Below, piece after piece: positions 1 to 6,427 of a stretch of 33,554 bases of DNA. Each line of letters begins with the position of its first letter. The first letter of the stretch is position 1. Source of the stretch: Candidatus Omnitrophota bacterium. Its GTDB lineage: Bacteria > Omnitrophota > Omnitrophia > Omnitrophales > Omnitrophaceae. The stretch covers positions 1-33,554 of the forward strand of contig JAKQXH010000082.1 in assembly GCA_029561555.1 (NCBI GenBank). The letters run 5' to 3'. The notes beneath the pieces were generated by a model, which searched no databases, had not been told where the DNA came from, and saw nothing but the letters and a program-made list of their open reading frames with translations. Made by a program: the position numbers and the translations under genes.

Positions 1-573
1 GTTTGTGATCAAGCCGGGGCCCGGAAATTTTTCGCTGACGCTTTCCATGGGAAGATGCAGAAGGATCTCGGCCCCCTGGCGTTTTGCCGTCTCGTCAAAC
101 ACATCGGAATACGGCAGCAACGGCATAATGGAATACGTGACCCTCCTGCCGAGTTTTTGCAGAAGCGGCTGATTCTCCAGAGTGTATCCGATATCATCGA
201 TAATGAAAGTGAGTTTCGGCTTCTCGCGGAAAACCCCTTTGAAAATTCCGGGAATTATTTCCTTCCCCGATCCGGCGACCGAAGATTTCGAAACAGGCAC
301 CGGCCTCGATTCTCCCGCAACCCGCGACAACGCGGCCCCCCGGCCGATAAATCCTTCGGGATCTTCCGCAAAAGACTTAATCCCTTCGATCAACCCGGCC
401 CCTCCCATGGAGGGAATCGCATAAAGAAAGAACGAGACTCCGAGTACGCCGGCCGCCATGCCGATCTGCGAGAGCAGTTTCTTCCGTTTCCGGGTCAGCT
501 TCAGAAGGGCTTTCAACCCCTTACGCTTCCGCCTCCCCGTTTTTCGTTTTTTTCGCCGCCGCCGTTTTGCCAT
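1..573 (-). CDS. Divergent polysaccharide deacetylase (YibQ-like), 3' end cut by window
   Basis: The first 191 residues of an open frame that runs off the left edge. The start is the ATG at 571-573, 14 bases after the nagZ stop, so the two are probably co-transcribed. Visible parts: a very basic N-terminus (residues 1-33, many Arg/Lys), one membrane segment (about 34-54), a Gly/Ser/Pro-rich spacer, then from residue 120 the family signature LTFIIDDIGY, followed by VTYSIMPLLPYS and ILLHLPME ending in a PGPGLIT stretch. These match the divergent polysaccharide deacetylase family (YibQ, PF04748), which has a NodB-like fold and is usually envelope-located. The exact substrate of the family is not well established; the neighbour nagZ suggests cell-wall glycans. 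The rest of the catalytic domain lies outside the window. Family assignment is good, function is inferred. Confidence 0.85.
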   Translation of the reverse strand, partial: MAKRRRRKKRKTGRRKRKGLKALLKLTRKRKKLLSQIGMAAGVLGVSFFLYAIPSMGGAGLIEGIKSFAEDPEGFIGRGAALSRVAGESRPVPVSKSSVAGSGKEIIPGIFKGVFREKPKLTFIIDDIGYTLENQPLLQKLGRRVTYSIMPLLPYSDVFDETAKRQGAEILLHLPMESVSEKFPGPGLITN

Positions 574-587
574 CTCAATTCCCCGCC

Positions 588-2123
588 TCAGGAATTTTCC
601 GAAAAAAGCGCTTCGACCGCGGCCTCAATCTGCGCTTTCCGAAACCCGAACGCCGTCACGCAGGCCGCTTCCGGCTTGACAAATTCGTCATCATAAGGAT
701 CCCGCAAAAGCACGATCACGCAGCGCTCCATCGTGGATTGAATCTCATCCAGGAGTTTTTTCGTTTGAGGATAAAGGTGCGCGTCATAACAGAAGAAAAC
801 GACCAAATCACTTGCCTGAACCTTCTCGCTCGTTTCCTTAATTTCCCCGTCCGAAGGATCGAACGGAATGATCTCGATTGCTTTCGGCACGACACCGGCC
901 GAAGAAAAAGTTTTCCGGATAAAACTTCTTTCATCCAGACATTCCTCTTCAATTAACACCTGCCGGCTCAAAGAGGAAAGCTTCGGAAAAATCACGCTCA
1001 AGGTTCGGCCTCCCGAACGATAAATCCGGAGCGGAAGCATTTTGTGATTCTTGAAAACCTTCACAGCCTTTCTCGCGATTTCCGAGGCAAGGCCGCTCCC
1101 CGCGGATTCCGGGCAAAGCGTTCCGCCCGAGAACCTTTCCGGCCTTTTTTTCGCGAAAGCTTGGATCCGCGCAACGCTTTCTTCAAGCTCGACCGAATTC
1201 AACCGCTTGGACCGGTAAGCGTCCAATAGCGCATGATACGCTTCCCTCTGCGCTTCGGCTTTGTGGCAAACCAAAATAAAATCATGCCCGGCTTCGGCAG
1301 CCCGGCAAGCGGATTCCCCGATCGATGCGATTTCGCTCAGGGCTCCCATCTCAAGATCGTCGCTGAGTATCAGGCCGCGGAACCCCAATTCTTCACGCAA
1401 ATATTCCCGGACCAATTTCCTCGAGAAAGTCGCCGGCGTCCGCGGCGAGGGATCCAGATTGGGATAAACGGGATGCGAAGACATCACCGTGTCCACCCCG
1501 GCCCGAATAGCTTCGACAAACGGCTTGATGTGCACCCTTTTCATTTCATCCCAGGTCGTCGGCAAAACGGGCAGTTTTAAATGCGCATCGAGAGGAGACT
1601 GGCCCTGCCCCGGAAAATGTTTCGCGCACGCCGAAAGTCCTCCGGCCTGCATGGCCTTGATCCTTGCCGCGCCGAGCTTTGAGACCCAGTCCGGATTCCC
1701 TCCGTAGGAACGGATCCCGATATTCGGGCTGAAATTCTCGGTCAGGACATCCAGGGTCGGCGCAAGATTCAGATCGATTCCCAAACGCCGGAGTTCTAAA
1801 GCCTCGATAGCCCCCTGCCGTTCGGCAAAAGACTCGTCCCGGGTTTTCCCGAGCGCAAGATTATCCGGAAACACCGTAACCCCTTCGGTCAGATGAATCA
1901 CGCGCCCTCCCTCATGATCCACCGCCACGATCAATTTCCGGCCCAGAGTGCTTTCCAAATCCGCGATCAGCTTTTTAAACCCCTTGGCATCGGAAAAATT
2001 GGGGCGGAAGAAAATAACCCCTCCGGCATGCGTCTCCCGGAAAATCTCCGCCATTCCGTCCGTCATTTCGGCCCCGGAAACTCCGATCATGAGTTTTTGC
2101 CCGACCATCTCTTTCAATCGCAT
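588..2123 (-). CDS. nagZ: Beta-N-acetylhexosaminidase, glycoside hydrolase family 3 (NagZ-type)
   Basis: GH3 enzyme that removes N-acetylglucosamine from the non-reducing end of muropeptides, a cytoplasmic or periplasmic step of peptidoglycan recycling. Counting from the ATG at 2121-2123 the protein has 511 residues. Domain 1 (about 1-340) is the TIM barrel: VDHEGGRV at 69-76, KHFPGQG at 168-174, the Asp-x-His acid/base dyad of the NagZ subgroup at D179/H181, and the nucleophile region SDDLEMG (probably D255). The usual KHFPGHG has Gln in place of the second His. Residues about 350-511 form a second alpha/beta domain, as in two-domain Bacillus NagZ. The frame is open to 2198, but an AAAGGGGAAG ribosome-binding site stands 6-7 bases before the 2123 ATG, so I prefer this start. 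Divergent from murQ, and followed by the polysaccharide deacetylase gene. Confidence 0.92.
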   Translation of the reverse strand: MRLKEMVGQKLMIGVSGAEMTDGMAEIFRETHAGGVIFFRPNFSDAKGFKKLIADLESTLGRKLIVAVDHEGGRVIHLTEGVTVFPDNLALGKTRDESFAERQGAIEALELRRLGIDLNLAPTLDVLTENFSPNIGIRSYGGNPDWVSKLGAARIKAMQAGGLSACAKHFPGQGQSPLDAHLKLPVLPTTWDEMKRVHIKPFVEAIRAGVDTVMSSHPVYPNLDPSPRTPATFSRKLVREYLREELGFRGLILSDDLEMGALSEIASIGESACRAAEAGHDFILVCHKAEAQREAYHALLDAYRSKRLNSVELEESVARIQAFAKKRPERFSGGTLCPESAGSGLASEIARKAVKVFKNHKMLPLRIYRSGGRTLSVIFPKLSSLSRQVLIEEECLDERSFIRKTFSSAGVVPKAIEIIPFDPSDGEIKETSEKVQASDLVVFFCYDAHLYPQTKKLLDEIQSTMERCVIVLLRDPYDDEFVKPEAACVTAFGFRKAQIEAAVEALFSENS

Positions 2124-2325
2124 TGCTTCCCCTTTCACTCGCTCCGATATTTTGGTACAGAGACACCCCTTCATTAGATTTTCGGCTATTTTCGCCAAAA
2201 ATTCTGTTCACGATTCTTAAATCTGAATTCGCTCAACCTCTCAAAGCAACACAAACGGACCGGATCATTTCACGAAAAGACTTTTCAGAAATCCTTTCTC
2301 ATCAAACTCCGACCGAAAAAAATTT

Positions 2326-2466
2326 GTTTGCCAAAGCGTATTATTTTAAAAATTGTTTTTGGGGCACATTTTTTAAAATACCAGCGAGAATGAAGGCTGT
2401 GAGCTTTGGCTGTCAACCAAGCATCCTTCACCGAAGCGTAGCGGCGGCAGGCAAACCTTTGGCAAC
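2326..2466 (-). repeat. MITE-like palindromic repeat, copy 1
   Basis: About 141 bp in the nagZ-murQ intergenic region. Ends are imperfect terminal inverted repeats (GTTTGCCAAAG at 2326 against CTTTGGCAAC at 2457-2466). The core at 2392-2429 is a 38-base imperfect hairpin whose complement begins GAAGGATGCTTGG and carries AGCCAAA. Read on the minus strand it aligns over its length with the repeat at 3427-3581: a shared CCGCTAC block, the same core, CTCG after it, and a shared AATACGCT block near the far end. No coding capacity was seen. The rest of this 395-bp gap (2124-2518) holds the murQ promoter and probably an unrecognised nagZ promoter. Confidence 0.65.
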
Positions 2467-2477
2467 CCCCAACCTTC

Positions 2478-2506
2478 TTGCCAGATTTTTTCCGGCGTGT
2501 TATTCT
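2478..2506 (+). promoter_or_regulatory. Predicted sigma-70-type promoter for murQ
   Basis: TTGCCA at 2478-2483 and TATTCT at 2501-2506 with exactly 17 bases between them. The predicted start point (about 2512-2514) lies only some 5-7 bases before the murQ ATG, so the messenger would be nearly leaderless. This agrees with the lack of a Shine-Dalgarno sequence there. Prediction from sequence only. Confidence 0.5.
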
Positions 2507-2518
2507 CCTTTTGAAAAA

Positions 2519-3421
2519 ATGAAAAAAATCAATTACGGAAAACTTCCGACGGAACAAACCAATCCCCGCTCGAAGGATATTGATCGCCTTCCTACCGGAA
2601 AAATTCTCGACATCATTAACCGGGAAGACCGGACCGTCCCTCAAGCCGTCGGGAAAATCAAAAACAAGATCGAACGGGGGATTGTTCTGATCGTCTCTTC
2701 CCTGAAAAAAGGCGGAAAGCTCTTTTTCGCCGGCGCCGGAACCAGCGGCAGATTAGGCGTTATCGAAGCGGCAGAATGCCCTCCCACGTTCAATACGCTG
2801 CCCCGGCTCGTGCAGGCCGTTATGGCCGGCGGGTCACAGGCCGTTTTCCATTCCCGGGAAGGCGCCGAAGACCGGAAAAACGAAGCGGTAAGGATATTCC
2901 GGAAAAAGTTACGGAAAAACGACATCTTAGTCGGGATCGCGGCTAGCGGCGTGACGCCCTTTGTCGAGGGAGCCCTTCAAGCCGCAAAGAAAACGGGTGC
3001 CCGCACGATTTTAATCGCGTGTAACGCGGCTTCCCCCATGAAAGGGAAGGTCGATTGCCTCATCGCGCCGAAAATCGGCCCGGAAGTCATCACGGGATCC
3101 ACCCGCCTCAAGGCGGGGACAGCGACAAAACTGATCCTCAATATGCTGACCGTCGGCTCCATGATCCGGATGGGAAAGATCTATCAAAACTGGATGGTCG
3201 ACCTTCAGCCGAAATCCCAAAAACTCAAAGCCCGTGCCGTCCGGATCATTCAAAGACTCGCGCAAGTTCCAGAGAAAGAAGCGGAGGCCTATTTCCTCAA
3301 ATCCGGTGGGAATGCGAAAACCGCGATCTTGATGGCAAAGAAGGGCTTAGGGCACAAAGAAGCCGTACAAAAACTTAAAGAGAATTCCGGATTTTTGCGA
3401 AGGGCTCTTAACCAATTATGA
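2519..3421 (+). CDS. murQ: N-acetylmuramic acid 6-phosphate etherase
   Basis: Cleaves the D-lactyl ether of MurNAc-6-phosphate to give GlcNAc-6-phosphate and lactate, the committed cytoplasmic step that feeds recycled MurNAc into amino-sugar metabolism. The protein has 300 residues, close to the 298 of E. coli MurQ. The N-terminal TEQTNPRSKDIDRL (11-24) is the family signature. The SIS sugar-isomerase domain follows with AGAGTSGRLG (71-80) and EAAECPPTF (83-91), then SGVTPFVEGAL and a GPEVITGSTRLKAGT stretch (188-202). The two catalytic glutamates of the family fall at E83 and E114. The frame is open upstream to 2123, but that part runs through the repeat and does not resemble MurQ, so the ATG at 2519 is the start. 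There is no Shine-Dalgarno in front; a promoter ends 12 bases upstream. Confidence 0.95.
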   Translation: MKKINYGKLPTEQTNPRSKDIDRLPTGKILDIINREDRTVPQAVGKIKNKIERGIVLIVSSLKKGGKLFFAGAGTSGRLGVIEAAECPPTFNTLPRLVQAVMAGGSQAVFHSREGAEDRKNEAVRIFRKKLRKNDILVGIAASGVTPFVEGALQAAKKTGARTILIACNAASPMKGKVDCLIAPKIGPEVITGSTRLKAGTATKLILNMLTVGSMIRMGKIYQNWMVDLQPKSQKLKARAVRIIQRLAQVPEKEAEAYFLKSGGNAKTAILMAKKGLGHKEAVQKLKENSGFLRRALNQL

Positions 3422-3426
3422 AAAGA

Positions 3427-3581
3427 TTAAGAAAAACTGTTTCCTCCGCTACACTGCGCGTGAAGGATGCTTGGCCATCAGCCAAAACTCGCATCCTTCT
3501 TGCTCGTTAGTAATTTTTCTCGGACGCGACCCGAAAGCGTTCTCAAAAAATTAATACGCTCCGGAAAGCAGTTTTTCTTAA
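3427..3581 (+). repeat. MITE-like palindromic repeat, copy 2
   Basis: A 155-bp element filling most of the murQ-anmK gap. Terminal inverted repeats: TTAAGAAAAACTGTTTCC at 3427-3444 and GGAAAGCAGTTTTTCTTAA at 3563-3581, matching except for one extra base. The core at 3462-3499 is a hairpin, GAAGGATGC-TTGGC-loop-GCCAA-aactc-GCATCCTTC. It begins 6 bp after the murQ stop and ends 18 bp before the anmK ATG. It is in the opposite orientation to the copy at 2326-2466. No coding capacity. In a transcript the core could fold as a stable hairpin between murQ and anmK. Confidence 0.7.
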
Positions 3582-3599
3582 CCAAAAGGATGCGCCTTA

Positions 3600-4712
3600 A
3601 TGGCAAAATTAGCAATTGGATTGATGTCGGGGACTTCCGGTGACGGCGCATCGCTCGCCCTCTGCCGTTTTCAGAAAAAAAACTTCAACATCCTGAAATA
3701 CCGGACTTATCCCTTCCCCAAATCTCTGTCGAATAAGATCATTTCCGGCCCTTCGCTTAATGCCGGTGAAATCTCAAGATTAAATATCGTCCTCGGAGAA
3801 TTTTTCGGAAACGCCGCGGTAAAATTCCTGAAAGCATCAAAAATTTCATTCCGAAAAACCTCAGTCATCGGTTCGCACGGGCAAACAATTTATCACGGCC
3901 CCTATGAACGGCCGCGAAACACCTTGCAAATCGGAGAGCCTTCCGTCATCGCCGAAAAGACGGGAATCCCAGTCGTGGCGGATTTCCGGATGCGGGATAT
4001 CGCGGCCGGCGGCCAGGGCGCTCCGCTCATCCCTTTTTTTGACGAATATTTCTTCGGAGCCGGAAAGGCCCGGGCGCTCCAGAATATCGGAGGCATTTCG
4101 AATGTAACCGTTACGGGCAAATCGGTCCGCACCGTTGCTTTTGATACCGGCCCCGGAAATTGCCTAATCGACTGGGCCGTTCAAAAAACAACAAATGGCC
4201 GCCTGAGTTTTGATTCCGACGGAAAAATCGCCACTTCCGGCGCGGTAGACATAAACGCCGTTCGTGAAATGGCAAATCATCCTTATTTCAGAAAAGCCCC
4301 GCCGAAATCGACAGGCCGAGAACTTTTTAACGAACATTTCATCCCCCACCGTCTCAAAAACGGTTGCCCAAAAATTCTGATCGCGACTTTAACTTATTTC
4401 ACGGCGCATACGATTCATCTATCTTACAAACGGTTCATTACTTCTCCGGTCTCCGAAATCATCGTGAGCGGAGGAGGCGCGTTGAATAAAACCCTGATGT
4501 CATTTTTGAAAATACTCTCTTCTCCCATCCCGGTTCGCTCAATCGAAGATTACGGAATTCCCGCTCAGGCAAAAGAACCCGCCGCATTCGCTTTCTTCGC
4601 GCTCAGGGCACTCGAAGGAAAGATAAATCATCTGCCCGCGACAACCGGAGCAACCCGGCCCGCGATACTCGGGAAAATCATCCCCGGAAAGGCGCGCGAT
4701 GCAGGCCATTGA
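3600..4712 (+). CDS. anmK: Anhydro-N-acetylmuramic acid kinase
   Basis: Opens the 1,6-anhydro ring of anhydro-MurNAc (released by lytic transglycosylases and NagZ) and phosphorylates it to MurNAc-6-phosphate, the substrate of MurQ encoded just upstream. The protein has 370 residues against 369 in E. coli. ASKHA-type kinase motifs: IGLMSGTSGDG at 6-16 (the usual form is SGTSMDG, so Met is replaced by Gly), GSHGQTIYH at 91-99, GGISNVT at 164-170 and FDTGPGN at 181-187. This places the catalytic Asp at 182, as in E. coli. KSTGRELFN and the C-terminal SGGGALN phosphate-binding loop are present. Start ATG at 3600 with AAAAGGA about 10 bases upstream. Its last 14 bases overlap the symporter gene, so the two are probably translationally coupled. 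Confidence 0.95.
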   Translation: MAKLAIGLMSGTSGDGASLALCRFQKKNFNILKYRTYPFPKSLSNKIISGPSLNAGEISRLNIVLGEFFGNAAVKFLKASKISFRKTSVIGSHGQTIYHGPYERPRNTLQIGEPSVIAEKTGIPVVADFRMRDIAAGGQGAPLIPFFDEYFFGAGKARALQNIGGISNVTVTGKSVRTVAFDTGPGNCLIDWAVQKTTNGRLSFDSDGKIATSGAVDINAVREMANHPYFRKAPPKSTGRELFNEHFIPHRLKNGCPKILIATLTYFTAHTIHLSYKRFITSPVSEIIVSGGGALNKTLMSFLKILSSPIPVRSIEDYGIPAQAKEPAAFAFFALRALEGKINHLPATTGATRPAILGKIIPGKARDAGH

Positions 4713-6411
4713 TTGGTGGGTCGTCGCCGCCTATTGTCTGGCCAGCCTTTTCATCGGAATCGTCCTGACCCGGAAAGCCTCTGAAGGCATTGAATCCTAC
4801 TTCGTCTCAAACCGGAAACTCGGCTGGTGCCTTGCCGGAACGTCCATGGCCGCAACGGCCTTTTCTTCCGATACCCCCCTGCTTGTGACCGGAATCATCC
4901 GCCGAAAAGGCATCTGGGGAAGCTGGGAAATCTGGGCGCTCGCGCTCAGCACCATGCTCGCCGTTTTCTTTTTCTCAAAGCTCTGGAAGCGGGCCGGCGT
5001 TATGACGGAGGTGGAATTCGTCGAAACCCGCTACAGCGGGAAACCCGCGGCTTTTTTGCGCGGATTCAAAGCCCTCTATTGGGGAATTTTTTACAACGCC
5101 TTCGTGATGGGCGCCTGGCCGGTAACGGGCCTCGCCAAAGTCATGCAGGAAACCACTCATTGGAACAAAGCCGAAGCGATTATTTTCTGTATCGCGCTCA
5201 CCGCCGTTTACGCGACGCTGTCCGGTTACTGGGGCGTCATTTTCACGGACCTCTTTCAATTCATCATCGCCGTGGGAGGCGCGTTCCTTCTTGCCTTCTT
5301 CGCCGTGAGGGCCTGCGGCGGCGTGGACGCGATTCTGAGCGGGCTGAGTTCGACGGACAAACTCAGTTTCATCCCTCCCACGAACGGAGCCGAAACGCCT
5401 CTCGGAATTTTAAACTCCCCTTTCGGATGGTTTCTGGGCTTGATTCTGATTCAATGGTGGGCGTGGAAGAACACGGACGGCGGCGGCATTATCGTCCAGC
5501 GCATCGCTTCCTGCAAAAACGAAAAACAGGCCACTCTCGCCACATTGTGGTTCAATATCGCGCAATACGCCCTCCGTTCATGGCCTTGGATCGTGACCGC
5601 ACTCGCTTCCCTCATTCTTCTCCCGGGTCTCACGGATCACGAACGCGCTTATCCCCGGTTGATAACCCTTTTGTTACCGCCGGGCTTAAAAGGACTGATG
5701 ATCGCTTCCTTTTTTGCCGCGTTCATGTCCACCATGAGCACTCATCTGAATTGGGGATCTTCCTATTTCGTGAATGATTTCTATAAGCGCTTTCTCAAAC
5801 CTTCGGCTCCCGATTCGCATTATGTGAAAATCGCGCGTCTGACTTCGGCGGGGCTAGCCGTTCTTGCCACCGTCGTCGCCTTCTACACGGAGAGCATCGG
5901 GCAGGTTTTTACTTTTATTCTGAACCTCACAGCCGCTATCGGCCCCGTTTATTTCCTTCGATGGTTCTGGTGGCGCATCAATCCCTGGAGCGAAATCGTC
6001 GCGATGGCCGTAAGCCTTCCCGTTATTCTCTTAAGACCGTTCTGCCTTGAAGCGCTCGGTCTTCCCGCCAGTCCCCTGGTTGAACTCTTGTTCATGGTCC
6101 TCGCAAGCGCCCTGTTCTGGCTGCCCGCGACTCTGTTCACCCGGCCGGTCCCGCGGGAAACGCTCGAAAACTTCTGCAGAAAAGTCAGCCCGCCGGGATT
6201 CTGGCCTTTTAAGGATAAAAACGCGCCTTCATGGCTCCCGAGCCTGAAAATCTGGGGGATCGCAACCGCGGCATTGGGCGCGACCACGATGGGGCCGCTG
6301 AAATGGTTTCTTCGGCAGTATGCCGAAGGAGCCCTGCTGATCGCCGCCGCGGTTTTTCTGTGGCTTCACGTCGTGAAAGAATTAGCGGCGGAAAAGGAAA
6401 CGGAAAACTAA
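4699..6411 (+). CDS. Sodium:solute symporter (SSS family), putative amino-sugar/muropeptide importer
   Basis: A 570-residue inner-membrane protein of the SSS/SSF family with about 13 hydrophobic segments. The first is residues 6-24, followed by the typical SYFVSNRKLGWCLAGTSMAATAFSSDTP region (about 33-60), where the SSS fold has its first unwound helix and sodium site. Later landmarks are YGVIF-like GYWGVIFTDLFQF near 175-187 and FFAAFMSTMSTHLNWGSSY around 338-356. The start ATG at 4699 lies inside anmK (14-bp overlap) and is preceded by GGAAAGG at a suitable distance. Coupling to anmK and murQ suggests it carries MurNAc, anhydro-MurNAc or a related sugar. SSS transporters accompany MurNAc salvage genes in some Bacteroidota, but the substrate here is inferred from position only. 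It ends 16 bp from the convergent giant gene, with no terminator seen between them. Confidence 0.88.
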   Translation: MQAIDWWVVAAYCLASLFIGIVLTRKASEGIESYFVSNRKLGWCLAGTSMAATAFSSDTPLLVTGIIRRKGIWGSWEIWALALSTMLAVFFFSKLWKRAGVMTEVEFVETRYSGKPAAFLRGFKALYWGIFYNAFVMGAWPVTGLAKVMQETTHWNKAEAIIFCIALTAVYATLSGYWGVIFTDLFQFIIAVGGAFLLAFFAVRACGGVDAILSGLSSTDKLSFIPPTNGAETPLGILNSPFGWFLGLILIQWWAWKNTDGGGIIVQRIASCKNEKQATLATLWFNIAQYALRSWPWIVTALASLILLPGLTDHERAYPRLITLLLPPGLKGLMIASFFAAFMSTMSTHLNWGSSYFVNDFYKRFLKPSAPDSHYVKIARLTSAGLAVLATVVAFYTESIGQVFTFILNLTAAIGPVYFLRWFWWRINPWSEIVAMAVSLPVILLRPFCLEALGLPASPLVELLFMVLASALFWLPATLFTRPVPRETLENFCRKVSPPGFWPFKDKNAPSWLPSLKIWGIATAALGATTMGPLKWFLRQYAEGALLIAAAVFLWLHVVKELAAEKETEN

Positions 6412-6427
6412 ACCGCGACCAACCGTG

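Noticed and set aside
55..696. 213-codon plus-strand frame over the deacetylase and nagZ ends
   Set aside because: Antisense to two genes with clear families; low-complexity Pro/Phe/Arg composition.
2124..2198. Longer nagZ start (25 extra residues)
   Set aside because: The extension does not resemble GH3 enzymes, while the ATG at 2123 has a strong ribosome-binding site at proper spacing.
2123..2518. Upstream extension of the murQ frame (132 extra residues, open from 2123)
   Set aside because: It starts at the nagZ start codon, runs through the palindromic repeat and the predicted promoter, and does not resemble MurQ. The 300-residue form from 2519 matches the family length and N-terminal signature.
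4827..5777. 316-codon plus-strand frame inside the symporter gene
   Set aside because: Arg/His-rich +1 shadow of the membrane protein; no hydrophobic segments or motifs.
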